NCBI RefSeq assembly: GCF_007096885.1
Contig: NZ_VJNO01000013.1
Location: 1 to 64,000, forward strand
Reading direction: 5' to 3'
Source of the DNA: Streptomyces sp. 130
GTDB lineage: Bacteria; Actinomycetota; Actinomycetes; Streptomycetales; Streptomycetaceae
DNA: 64,000 nucleotides
Shown here piece by piece: positions 44,743-55,108 of this stretch. The stretch's first letter is position 1. Every line of letters begins with the position of its first letter. The notes below the pieces were generated by a model, which saw only the letters and a program-made list of their open reading frames with translations, did no database searches and had not been told where the DNA came from. A program made the translations under genes and the position numbers.

Positions 44743-45570
44743 TCAACGCGAGGGTTTCTCGCGTGACTTGAGGGCGATCTGCCAGCGGTAGAAGCTCATC
44801 GCCAGCGCGAAGTCGAAGCCCGCCCGGCCGTCCAGGAAGCCCCGCTTGTAGAGATACATGTAGGCGAAGGACACCACCGGCTTGAACGGCGCCTTGTGGA
44901 ACAGCTGCCCCTGCCGTGACTTGGCGCGGCGCACCTGCTCCTTGACCTCCGGATGGTGGTTCAGCCACGCCTCCCAGTCCGAGTAGCGGTTGTGCCGCTC
45001 GAACCAGGCGGTCACCGGGTCGAGATCCTGGTGCTCGATGGGATGGCGCAGCGCCGCCGTGCTCTGCGCGACGGGCTGGTAGTGCCCTTCCACCTCACCG
45101 ATGCCCGGCGCGTCCAGATCGCCGACCTCCGGATAGTGGCAGCGGGTCCGGTCGGTCAGTGAGCGTTTGCGGATGGTGTAGCCGTGCCGCAGCCGCTTCC
45201 CGGAGAACCAGTAGCCGAGCGGGATGTCGTACGCGGCCGGCTTCGGCGCGTCGGGCGAGGCGAAGATCCCGCGGAGCTCCGCCAGCAGTCCGGGGCTCAG
45301 CCGCTCGTCCCCGTCGAGGAGCAGAATCCAGTCCAGGTCCGTGCGCACATGGTCCAGGCACCACTGCTTCTTCCGGGGGTGCCCGCCGTCCCAGGTGTAG
45401 AGGACGACCTCGGCGCCGCACTCGGCGGCGATCTTCGCGGTGTCGTCGGAGCTGTGCGAGTCCACGACGACCACCGCCTCGAAGTGGTCGATGACCGACC
45501 GCACGGCTTCCGCGATGTTGAGCCCCTCGTTCTTCGTGGGGATCGCCACGGCTATCGGCAGCTTGTTCAT
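44743..45570 (-). CDS. GT2-family glycosyltransferase
   Basis: The 275-residue GT-A enzyme starts MNKLPIAVAIPTKNEGLNIAEAVRSVIDHFEAVVVVDSHSSDDT, and the metal-binding DxD is in ILLLDGDERLSPG near residue 87. The layout with WDGGHPRKKQWCLDHV resembles WaaE/KdtX-like family-2 enzymes that add a sugar to a core or glycolipid. The C-terminal YLYKRGFLDGRAGFDFALAMSFYRWQIALK could associate with the membrane. It is the last gene of a three-gene leftward operon in which each start overlaps the previous stop by four bases. Confidence 0.88.
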   Translation of the reverse strand: MNKLPIAVAIPTKNEGLNIAEAVRSVIDHFEAVVVVDSHSSDDTAKIAAECGAEVVLYTWDGGHPRKKQWCLDHVRTDLDWILLLDGDERLSPGLLAELRGIFASPDAPKPAAYDIPLGYWFSGKRLRHGYTIRKRSLTDRTRCHYPEVGDLDAPGIGEVEGHYQPVAQSTAALRHPIEHQDLDPVTAWFERHNRYSDWEAWLNHHPEVKEQVRRAKSRQGQLFHKAPFKPVVSFAYMYLYKRGFLDGRAGFDFALAMSFYRWQIALKSREKPSR

Positions 45571-46283
45571 CCGTCGTCCCCTTCGGGCAGCCAGGCGTAG
45601 CAGCCTGTGGAGGTGAAGGCGAGTGCCGCCTTCGGAATCGTGAGGGCGGGCCGCTTCCCGTCGTGCGAGGAGCCGGAGGCCAGGACCTTCCCGCCGGGGC
45701 CGGCCACCTCCCAGGTGCAGGTCGAGGCGGGGGAGACGGCCCGGTAGCGGCCGGGCCGCAGCTCGTCACCCCGGTGCACCCCGTCGGCGTACCCGAGCGA
45801 TGCCCGGGCCACCAGGTCCTCGTGGCGGGGGCACAGATGGGTGACGGCGGGCTCCGCGCCGGCGATCTCGCCCGTCACGACGGCGCCCACCGCCGTGTCC
45901 CGGTCCACCTTGACCAGGTAGTCGAGCCGGTCGCAGGTCTCCTGCCCGGTCTGCAGCACCGCCGCGGGGTCCGTCCCCACGGGCACCCGGTCGGTCAGGT
46001 ACTCCTTCTGCTGCTCGGTGAACGTGCCGGTGGCGGGCGTCAGCCGGTCGGTGGGGATCTTGGGCGGCTCGCTGCCGCGGGAGGGCCGGGGCCCGGCGGA
46101 CGCGTCCCCGGAGGGCTCCGCGTCCGTGCCGGACACGGGGCCGGGGGAGGAGGCGGCGGCGCGCGGTGACCCCGCCGCCTCGGCGCCCCCGCTCCGGTCC
46201 CCGCCCCCGGACGACGATCCGCACGCGGCCAGCGCCGCCGTCGCGAGGACGACGGCGGCACCGGCCAGGAAGGCGTTCCTCAT
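45567..46283 (-). CDS. secreted lipoprotein, 238 aa
   Basis: The signal peptide has lipobox LAAC, so Cys21 would be lipidated and the protein held on the outer face of the membrane. A Ser/Gly/Pro-rich linker (~22-80) is followed by a globular part with TCDRLDYLVKVDRDTAVGAVV and TCTWEVAGPGGKVLASGSSHDGKR. I do not recognise the family. It is translationally coupled to the propeller/LamG gene upstream and the GT2 gene downstream, suggesting a surface role tied to the polymer. Confidence 0.82.
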   Translation of the reverse strand: MRNAFLAGAAVVLATAALAACGSSSGGGDRSGGAEAAGSPRAAASSPGPVSGTDAEPSGDASAGPRPSRGSEPPKIPTDRLTPATGTFTEQQKEYLTDRVPVGTDPAAVLQTGQETCDRLDYLVKVDRDTAVGAVVTGEIAGAEPAVTHLCPRHEDLVARASLGYADGVHRGDELRPGRYRAVSPASTCTWEVAGPGGKVLASGSSHDGKRPALTIPKAALAFTSTGCYAWLPEGDDG

Positions 46284-48529
46284 CCGCTGTTCCTCAGCGC
46301 GTAGTGGGCACTGACCTGGGCGGCGGTCAGCACGGCCGGGTAGACGGCGGTCTCGTCGATCTGACCGGCGAAGAAGTTGCTCGTCGGCCGGTTCGGCCAG
46401 GTCGCGAGGTTGTCCCCGCCCACCCGCCAGTAGCCGGTGTAGTTCAGGCTCTTGGTGTACCGCGAGTTCGAGGCGCGCAGTCGCCCGTCCACGTACAGGG
46501 CCATGCCGCCGGGGCCCTGGGTGGCGACGACATGGTGCCAGGCGCCGTCGTTGTAGGCCCCGGTGGTGCTGACGGTCTGGCCGCCGTTGTTGGAGGTGCC
46601 GAACGTCAGCCGCCCGTTGTTCTGCATGTACACGTGCTTGTCGTACTTGCCGCTCAGCTCCATCGTGTTGGTGCCGAAGCCGATGATCTTCCCTCCCCGG
46701 GTGGTCGTGGTCTTGATCCAGGTCTCCACGGAGAACGCCGTGACCTGGGACCGGCCGCGGTTGCTGTACGCGTACTGGGTGGAGCCGTCGAAGCCGATGG
46801 CGGTCGAGGGCCCGGCCACGGCCGCCGGGGTCTGCCGGTACGAGGGCGAGTTGCGCAGGAAGCCGTTGTCGAGCCCGGCCCCGGTGTCGGCGGCGAAGGT
46901 GGACGTGCCCTCGTCGTAGCGCCAGTACAGGGTCGCGCCGTCGGAGAGCACCTTCGCCGGATAGCTCTCTGCCTCGGCGGCGACGGTCGCGCTCACCGCC
47001 GGCGACTTCGCGCTGGTGTTGGTGCCGTCGCTCGCGCTGATCCGGTACGTGTGGGTCTCACCGGGCGCCACGTCGGTGTCCGTCCACCGCAGCTGCGGAC
47101 GGTCCCAGAACACGGAGTACCCCGTCGTCGTGTGGACCGGGGTGGCCGCCCCGTCCTTGTAGATCCGGTACGTGAGCACCCCGTCGTCGGTGTCGAAGCT
47201 GGTCTGCCAGTTCACGTCCACCTTGTCCGGGGCGACCGTGGAGACGCTCACGTTCGGCACCCAGGGCGCCCCGGTGTCCGGGCCGTCGGCGAACCGGGTG
47301 AGCCCCTGCTGCGGCTTGCTGTTGACGGTGGTGAACTCGCCGCCCACCCACAGGTAGTGGTGACCGCCCTTGTCGGTCTGCGCCATCACGCGCGGTCCGA
47401 CCGGCTCACCGATCCCGTCGTTGGTGTCCGGGAACCACGGCAGCAGCTTCGGGTCGTCCACCGACTGGGCCAGCAGATGCTTGCGCGGCTGGTCCGGGAA
47501 CTCGCCCATGGACGCGCAGTCGTGCGCGTGACTGCCGCTGTAGAGCACCCCGTCGTGCACCAGCAGGGCCTGCGTGGCCCCCAGGCAGGTGTCGCGCCAG
47601 ACCTGGTCGAACGTGGTCAGGTCGAGGGCGATCCGGCCGTCGAACACCCCGACCCCGGTGCCCTCGCTGGCGGTGTAGAACTGCTTGGCGTCGCTGGTGA
47701 GGTCTTTCACCGTGGAGGTGTCCGGGATGAAACCCGGGTAGCTCTTGTCCAGCGCGCCGGTGGTGGCGTCCACCACCGCCAGCGCGTGCGAGGAGGTGCC
47801 GTTCACGGTGAAGAAGTCCCCGCCGAGCACCACGTGCTGCCCGTCCGGGGTGACCTCCACCGCCCGGCCCACCTCGTCCGCCCTCGCCGTCCACGGTTTC
47901 AGCGCGGCGCCCGTGGTCAAGGCGGCGAAGTAGCCGCGGGTCTGCCCGGCCACCGACGTGAAGTCACCCCCGAGGTACACCGTGTCGTCGGTGACCGCGA
48001 GGGCCCGCACGGTGGCCGAGACGGCGACCTTGAAGTCCTGGCGCGGGGTGCAGGTCGCGGTGTCGATGGCCGCGATGTTGCTCACGCCCACCCCGTTCAC
48101 CGCCCCGAACTGCCCGCCCGCGTAGAGGGTTTCACCGTCCGGCGACAGGGCCAGCGCCCGTACGGTCGCGGTCCCCGAGGAGAGCGTGAACGACAGGGAG
48201 CAGCCGGTGGGCGCCCCGGTCGCGGTGTCGAACGCGGCGAAGTTCACCGCGGGCTGCTCCGAGGTCCCGGCCGCCGCTCCCGGCGGCCGTACGGTCGAGA
48301 AGGTGCCGCCCGCGTATACCACACCGTCCTCGGACGCGGCCATCGACCAGACGATGCCGTTGGTCTGCCAGGTCGACAGGTTGTCCGCGGTGATCGAGAC
48401 CGGCGCGGTGAGGGCGGCGGCCGGGGGACTGCCCGCGGCGGCGGCGCCCAGGGCGCCCGCGAGCAGGCCGAGCGCCGCCGCCGCGGCCCGCGTCCGGCCG
48501 CGCCGGCGCCCAGTGGTTCGGTTCATCAT
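46280..48529 (-). CDS. secreted beta-propeller, Fn3-like and LamG domain protein
   Basis: The 749-residue precursor has an Arg-rich Sec signal peptide (cleaved near residue 40). Propeller-like repeats run from ~45 to 410, each with a DGxxYxGGxF core, for example DGVVYAGGTFSTV and VYLGGDFTSVAGQ. An Fn3-like module (~420-520) follows, then a C-terminal LamG/concanavalin-type domain (~530-745) with FSVETWIKTTT and WHHVVATQGPGGMALYVDGR. LamG-like domains commonly bind carbohydrate, so it may bind the polymer made by this locus. The start at 48529 has GGAG four bases upstream; 48526 is also possible. Confidence 0.85.
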   Translation of the reverse strand: MMNRTTGRRRGRTRAAAAALGLLAGALGAAAAGSPPAAALTAPVSITADNLSTWQTNGIVWSMAASEDGVVYAGGTFSTVRPPGAAAGTSEQPAVNFAAFDTATGAPTGCSLSFTLSSGTATVRALALSPDGETLYAGGQFGAVNGVGVSNIAAIDTATCTPRQDFKVAVSATVRALAVTDDTVYLGGDFTSVAGQTRGYFAALTTGAALKPWTARADEVGRAVEVTPDGQHVVLGGDFFTVNGTSSHALAVVDATTGALDKSYPGFIPDTSTVKDLTSDAKQFYTASEGTGVGVFDGRIALDLTTFDQVWRDTCLGATQALLVHDGVLYSGSHAHDCASMGEFPDQPRKHLLAQSVDDPKLLPWFPDTNDGIGEPVGPRVMAQTDKGGHHYLWVGGEFTTVNSKPQQGLTRFADGPDTGAPWVPNVSVSTVAPDKVDVNWQTSFDTDDGVLTYRIYKDGAATPVHTTTGYSVFWDRPQLRWTDTDVAPGETHTYRISASDGTNTSAKSPAVSATVAAEAESYPAKVLSDGATLYWRYDEGTSTFAADTGAGLDNGFLRNSPSYRQTPAAVAGPSTAIGFDGSTQYAYSNRGRSQVTAFSVETWIKTTTTRGGKIIGFGTNTMELSGKYDKHVYMQNNGRLTFGTSNNGGQTVSTTGAYNDGAWHHVVATQGPGGMALYVDGRLRASNSRYTKSLNYTGYWRVGGDNLATWPNRPTSNFFAGQIDETAVYPAVLTAAQVSAHYALRNSG

Positions 48530-48661
48530 TCAGCTCCGAAGGTGAGAACGAGCCGCGGCCCGTTGGCCGCGGTCGAGGAGGCGGAGCCGGGGCCCCGCCC
48601 GGGCCGGCGCGTGCGTCCCCACCGCGTCACCGGCGGGGGCGGGGGTGCGCGCCGGAGTCCG

Positions 48662-49675
48662 TCATCTGTCCACCCGCACGGCCTCCCCCGCGAGTTCGTC
48701 GGAGAGCCGGCGCACGTCGGCGTCGACCATGATCCGGGCCAGCTCCCGGGACCGTACGGCCGGTTTCCAGCCGAGCAGCTGCCCGGCCTTCGAGGCGTCG
48801 CCGATCAGCGCGTCGACCTCGCTGGGCCGCTCGTACTTCGCGTCGTAGCGGACGTAGTCGCGCCAGTCGAGGCCCGCGTGCTCGAAGGCGTACTCCAGGA
48901 ACTGCCGGACGCTGACCCCCTCACCGGTGGCCACCACATAGTCGTCCGGGGTGTCGCACTGGAGCATGCGCCACATCGCGTCGACGTACTCGGGGGCGTA
49001 ACCCCAGTCGCGTACCGCGTCCAGATTGCCCAGGTGCAGCCGGCTCTGGAGGCCCGCCTTGATCCGGGCCACACCACGGGTGATCTTCCGGGTCACGAAG
49101 GTCTCCCCGCGCCGGGGCGACTCATGGTTGAACAGGATGCCGTTCACCGCGAACATCCCATACGCCTCACGGTAGTTGACCGTCGCCCAGTACGAGTACA
49201 CCTTGGCGACGCTGTACGGGCTGCGCGGGTGGAACGGCGTCAGCTCGTTCTGCGGGGGCGGGCTCGCACCGAACATCTCCGAGGAGGACGCCTGGTAGAT
49301 CCGGGTGTCGATGCCACTGGCCCGCACCGCCTCCAGGAGCCGGATGGTGCCGAGACCGGTCACGTCACCCGTGTACAGCGGCGCGTCGAAGGAGACCCGT
49401 ACGTGCGACTGGGCGCCCAGGTTGTACACCTCGTCGGGCCGGATGTCCCGGAGCAGGTTCACCAGCGCGACCCCGTCGGCCAGATCCGCGTGGTGCAGCA
49501 CGAAGGACCGCTGCTCCTGCTCCGGGCCCTGGTAGATGTGGTCGATCCGCTCCGTGTTGAAGCTGGAGGAGCGGCGGATCAGGCCGTGGACCGTGTACCC
49601 CTTCTGGAGCAGCAGCTCCGACAGGTACGAACCGTCCTGTCCGGTCACCCCGGTGATGAGCGCGGTCTTCGCCAC
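48662..49675 (-). CDS. gmd: GDP-mannose 4,6-dehydratase
   Basis: The 337-residue enzyme converts GDP-mannose to GDP-4-keto-6-deoxymannose. The NADP site is [46 protein letters not shown] and the Ser/Tyr/Lys catalytic set in [10 protein letters not shown] and [12 protein letters not shown] all match the family, as does [20 protein letters not shown]. Length is normal. The start is GTG with AGGGGG upstream. With the divergent fucose synthase it forms the GDP-L-fucose route, although the keto intermediate could also serve other deoxy sugars. Confidence 0.95.
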   Translation of the reverse strand: MAKTALITGVTGQDGSYLSELLLQKGYTVHGLIRRSSSFNTERIDHIYQGPEQEQRSFVLHHADLADGVALVNLLRDIRPDEVYNLGAQSHVRVSFDAPLYTGDVTGLGTIRLLEAVRASGIDTRIYQASSSEMFGASPPPQNELTPFHPRSPYSVAKVYSYWATVNYREAYGMFAVNGILFNHESPRRGETFVTRKITRGVARIKAGLQSRLHLGNLDAVRDWGYAPEYVDAMWRMLQCDTPDDYVVATGEGVSVRQFLEYAFEHAGLDWRDYVRYDAKYERPSEVDALIGDASKAGQLLGWKPAVRSRELARIMVDADVRRLSDELAGEAVRVDR

Positions 49676-49787
49676 GTGTCCCCCTTCTGCGGTCGCCCGT
49701 AAGGCAGTTGGTCATGGAATATCAAGGTCTGAGTGATCCGGTCCAAAACATCACCGTTTCACCCGGCTGCTGGCACAATCCGAAAAC

Positions 49788-50765
49788 ATGACGACTGATC
49801 TCCCCGGCCCTCCCCGGGAACGAGTCCCGTCCCTGCTACGCCCCGGCGCCCGCGTGTTCGTGGCCGGTCACCGGGGCCTGGTCGGGTCGGCGGTGGTCCG
49901 CCGCCTCACCGCCGACGGCCATGAAGTGGTCACCCGCGACCGCGACCGCCTCGATCTGCGGGACGCCGGACGGACCGCCGCCTTCCTGCGCGGCATACGC
50001 CCGGACGCCGTGGTGCTGGCCGCCGCACGGGTCGGCGGGATCATGGCCAACAGCACGCGTCCCGTGCAGTTCATCGAGGACAACCTGCGCATCCAGCTGA
50101 GCGTGATCGCCGGCGCGCACGCGGCCGGCACCGCACGGCTCCTCTTCCTCGGCTCGTCGTGCATCTACCCGAAGCACGCCCCGCAGCCGATCCCCGAGAG
50201 CGCCCTGCTCACCGGGCCCCTGGAGCCGACCAACGAGGCGTACGCGCTGGCCAAGATCGCCGGCATCGTGCAGACGCAGTCCTACCGCCGCCAGTACGGC
50301 GCCTCCTACATCAGCGCCATGCCGACCAATCTCTACGGCCCCGGGGACAGCTTCGACCTGGAGACCTCGCACGTCCTGCCCGCCCTGATCCGCCGCTTCC
50401 ACGAGGCCCGCGAGTCCGGCGCACCGGCCGTCACGCTCTGGGGGTCCGGAAACCCCCGGCGCGAGTTCCTGCACGTGGACGACCTCGCCGCCGCCTGCGC
50501 ACTCCTGCTGGAGCGCTACGACGACGAGGCACCGGTCAACGTCGGCTGCGGCGACGACCTGACGATCCGCGAACTGGCCGCGACGGTGGGCGAGGTGACG
50601 GGGTACCGGGGCGAGGTCCGCTGGGACACCGGAAAGCCGGACGGCACCCCGCGCAAACTCCTGGACGTCACCCGGCTGACCTCCCTCGGCTTCGCACCGC
50701 GCATCCCGCTGAAGGAGGGCATCGCCCAGACGTACTCCTGGTGGCTCCGGCAGCAGGCCGCGTAG
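49788..50765 (+). CDS. fcl: GDP-L-fucose synthase
   Basis: The 325-residue epimerase/reductase makes GDP-L-fucose from the dehydratase product. The NADP site is VFVAGHRGLVGSAVVRRL near residue 24. AARVGGIMAN, the Ser-rich FLGSSCIYPKHAPQPIPES, the YxxxK in NEAYALAKIAG and MPTNLYGPGDSFD follow the family closely. The ATG lacks a visible ribosome site. A CACAAT sequence 9-14 bases upstream could be a -10 element of a leaderless mRNA. It is divergent from the dehydratase gene, so the pair shares a control region of 112 bases. Confidence 0.95.
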   Translation: MTTDLPGPPRERVPSLLRPGARVFVAGHRGLVGSAVVRRLTADGHEVVTRDRDRLDLRDAGRTAAFLRGIRPDAVVLAAARVGGIMANSTRPVQFIEDNLRIQLSVIAGAHAAGTARLLFLGSSCIYPKHAPQPIPESALLTGPLEPTNEAYALAKIAGIVQTQSYRRQYGASYISAMPTNLYGPGDSFDLETSHVLPALIRRFHEARESGAPAVTLWGSGNPRREFLHVDDLAAACALLLERYDDEAPVNVGCGDDLTIRELAATVGEVTGYRGEVRWDTGKPDGTPRKLLDVTRLTSLGFAPRIPLKEGIAQTYSWWLRQQAA

Positions 50766-50852
50766 CCGTCCCCGCCCGGCCGGGCGGCCCGTCCCCGTCC
50801 ACGGCGGGCGGGCGGTCCGGCCCCTTCCCACGACGCTCATCCGCCCCCGCTC

Positions 50853-52388
50853 TCAGTAGGCCCCGCGGCCGTCGGTGACGGCGCGCAGTGTCCGGGCCAT
50901 GAGCCCCATGTCCGTGGCCACCGACCAGTTGTCGACGTACCAGAGGTCGAGCGACACCGTCTCCTGCCACGACAGGTCGGACCGGCCGCTGACCTGCCAC
51001 AGTCCCGTCAGCCCGGGCCTGACCGCGAGCCTGCGCAACTCCCGCTCGTCGTAACGGGACACCTCCTCGGGCAGCGGCGGCCGAGGCCCGACCAGGGACA
51101 TGTCACCCTTGAGTACGTTGATGAGCTGCGGCAGTTCGTCGAGCGACGAGCGGCGCAGCAGGCGGCCCAGCCGGGTCACCCGGGGGTCCCGGCGCATCTT
51201 GAACATCGGTCCGTCGTTCTCGTTCGCCTCGGTGAGCCGCGCCTTGTGCCGCTCGGCGCCCACCACCATGGTGCGGAACTTCCACATGACGAACGGGTGG
51301 TTGTGCTGCCCCTGGCGGACCTGCCGGTGGAAGACCGGGCCCGCCGAGGTGAGCCGGACCGCCACCGCGATCAGCAGCAGCAGCGGGGCCAGGACGACCA
51401 GCCCGCAGGCGGCACCCGCCCGGTCCACCGCCGCCTTCAGGGCCGGCTGGAGTCCCCGGCGCAGCGGCGGCACGATGTGCAGCAGGGTGAGCCCGGCCGC
51501 CGACGAGGGCCGGACCCGGTCCGCCGCGGTCTCCGAGAGGTGCGAGAGCACCGACACTTCGAGGCCGCCGTCGTGCAGCCCCCAGGTCAGCCGCCGCAAC
51601 CGCTCCTCCGCCAGCCCCGCACCGGGCACCACCAGCGCGAGGTCCGCCTCGTGGGCGAAGGCCGCGCCCAGCACCGTCGAGGCGTCGTCACCCGCGGGCG
51701 CCGGAGCCAGCCGCCCCGGCACCGGGACCTCGCAGCCCAGCGCCGCGGCGCCCACCGGCAGCGCGGCCACCACGCGATAGCCGTGGTCCTCCCGCGAGGT
51801 GAGCAGCCGCACCGCCCGGTCCACCCCCGCGGCCTCGCCGACCACCAGCACCCGGCGTGCCGTCCGGCGCCTCCCGGAGCGGGTCAGCCGGCGGGCCCAC
51901 GAGGTGCCCGCCGCCGCCAGGAGCCCGGGGGTCAGGGCGACGACGGCCGCCGCCGGGTCGACCGGCGCGTCGAGGACGGTCCACAGCACCGCCAGCACAC
52001 CGATGAGCAGCAACCAGTCCGCGGGCGTGGTCAGCACCCCGGGCGGGCGGTCCGGCACACGTAATACGTACCGGCCGCGCGCGGCCCGGACCCCGCACCA
52101 CACCACGGTGGCCGCGAGCGCCCCGGCCAGGGCCTCGGGCTGCCCGTCGGCGCGGAGCACGAGCCAGGCGGGTAATCCCAGGCCGGCGGATTCGGCGCAC
52201 AGCACCGTCAGGGCCGGCAGGCCCGGGTGCCTGCCGGGCACACGGGCGCCGCGCTCGCGCCGCACGTCCGGGAGCTGCCGCGGCCGGACGGGCCCTGACG
52301 GCCGTCCTGAAGAGGTCCGCGGTCGTGGCGCCCCCGCCAGTCCCACGGGCCTCGGTATATCGGATTCGGGTAGCTCGACATGCCCCAT
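50853..52388 (-). CDS. polyprenyl-phosphate sugar-phosphate transferase (priming glycosyltransferase)
   Basis: The 511-residue membrane protein has several N-terminal helices, a central NAD-fold-like region (RRVLVVGEAAGVDRAVRLL), and the C-terminal bacterial sugar transferase domain. In it are PVFHRQVRQGQHNHPFVMWKFRTMVV, the catalytic region RLGRLLRRSSLDELPQLINVLKGDMSLVGPRP, and RPGLTGLWQVSGRSD. Such enzymes place the first sugar phosphate on undecaprenyl phosphate and so start repeat-unit assembly. The ATG at 52388 with GGGGG upstream is preferred over 52487. It is the expected initiating enzyme of the polysaccharide locus. Confidence 0.93.
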   Translation of the reverse strand: MGHVELPESDIPRPVGLAGAPRPRTSSGRPSGPVRPRQLPDVRRERGARVPGRHPGLPALTVLCAESAGLGLPAWLVLRADGQPEALAGALAATVVWCGVRAARGRYVLRVPDRPPGVLTTPADWLLLIGVLAVLWTVLDAPVDPAAAVVALTPGLLAAAGTSWARRLTRSGRRRTARRVLVVGEAAGVDRAVRLLTSREDHGYRVVAALPVGAAALGCEVPVPGRLAPAPAGDDASTVLGAAFAHEADLALVVPGAGLAEERLRRLTWGLHDGGLEVSVLSHLSETAADRVRPSSAAGLTLLHIVPPLRRGLQPALKAAVDRAGAACGLVVLAPLLLLIAVAVRLTSAGPVFHRQVRQGQHNHPFVMWKFRTMVVGAERHKARLTEANENDGPMFKMRRDPRVTRLGRLLRRSSLDELPQLINVLKGDMSLVGPRPPLPEEVSRYDERELRRLAVRPGLTGLWQVSGRSDLSWQETVSLDLWYVDNWSVATDMGLMARTLRAVTDGRGAY

Positions 52389-54034
<1,646 letters not shown>

Positions 54035-54043
54035 TCCCGGGCG

Positions 54044-55039
54044 TCAGCGGCTGCCGCGTTCGTCCTCGGTGCGGGACGGCCAGGCGGCGGCCGAGCGGCC
54101 CGGGGCGAGCTGGTCGACCACCTCGGCCAGCTCCTCGCAGGCGTGCTCGATGCGGTGCCGGACGTTCTGCTGCTCGGTGACGACAGCGGCCAGCAGGAGA
54201 GCGGTGAGCGCGACGGCGCCGTTCAGCACCGTGAGGCTGATCATCACCTCGACGATGGTGTGGCCGCCGAACGGGCCGGCCCCGTCCGTCCCCGCCACGA
54301 CCGCGAGCACGGACACCAGCAGGGCGCACGGGGCGCTGCCCGGCAGCTGGAAGCGCAGGGCGGCCCAGATGAGGATCGGGAAGACCAGGTACATCATCGA
54401 CAGGGTGCTCCGGGTGGCGACCACCGAACCGACGACCGCGACGGCCAGCAGCACCCCGGCCTCCGCCCAGCGGTCCGTGATCCGGGGCAGCCGTACCCGG
54501 GGCAGGACCAGCAGGACCGGGGTGACCATGAGCACCCCCATGACGTCGCCGGCCCACCAGGCGGCCCAGACGGACCAGAAGTCGTGGAGCGGCAGCTTTC
54601 CGTCCGCCACCAGCATCCCGGTCCCGGTCGTGCCGCTGATCACCATGGGCGCCATCCCGCCGAGGAACACCAGGATGATCCCGTCGCGCAGCCGGTCCAG
54701 CTCGCGGCGGAAGCCGGCCCGGCGCATCAGCAGGTATGCGCACAGGGGTGCGAGGGTGCTGCCCGCCACGATGGCGGCGGTGGCGGGCCGCGCCGTACCG
54801 GTGAGCGTGGTGACGACGACCAGGGAACCGATCGCGATCCCGGGCCAGGCGCGCGCCCCCAGGTACAGCAGGCAGCCCAGCGCGATCCCGGTCGGGGGCC
54901 ACAGGGGCGTGACCACCGCCCCGTGGACGGTCACCTGCCGCAGCAGCCCCAGGCGGGCCGCCCCGTAGTAGGCCGCGGCGACGGCCACGACAGGCAGGAC
55001 CGCCACCAGGCACCGGCGGACCTTCTCGCTGCGGATCAC
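54044..55039 (-). CDS. MASE1-domain membrane protein without output domain
   Basis: The 331-residue protein has about eight membrane helices with the MASE1 pattern VTPLWPPTGIALGCLLYLGARAWPGIAIGS near residue 45. MASE1 is a sensory membrane domain usually attached to a histidine kinase or diguanylate cyclase. Here only a short helical tail follows (EQQNVRHRIEHACEELAEVVDQL, ~285-310), with no output domain. The start is GTG. An RsbU-type phosphatase gene lies 69 bases upstream on the same strand, so the two may act together as a split sensor. Confidence 0.8.
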   Translation of the reverse strand: MIRSEKVRRCLVAVLPVVAVAAAYYGAARLGLLRQVTVHGAVVTPLWPPTGIALGCLLYLGARAWPGIAIGSLVVVTTLTGTARPATAAIVAGSTLAPLCAYLLMRRAGFRRELDRLRDGIILVFLGGMAPMVISGTTGTGMLVADGKLPLHDFWSVWAAWWAGDVMGVLMVTPVLLVLPRVRLPRITDRWAEAGVLLAVAVVGSVVATRSTLSMMYLVFPILIWAALRFQLPGSAPCALLVSVLAVVAGTDGAGPFGGHTIVEVMISLTVLNGAVALTALLLAAVVTEQQNVRHRIEHACEELAEVVDQLAPGRSAAAWPSRTEDERGSR

Positions 55040-55108
55040 GGTTCACATCAGACACCGGCCCCCGCGGCGGACGGCAGTGTGACACGCACGGGACCGGGGG
55101 CCGCCGCC

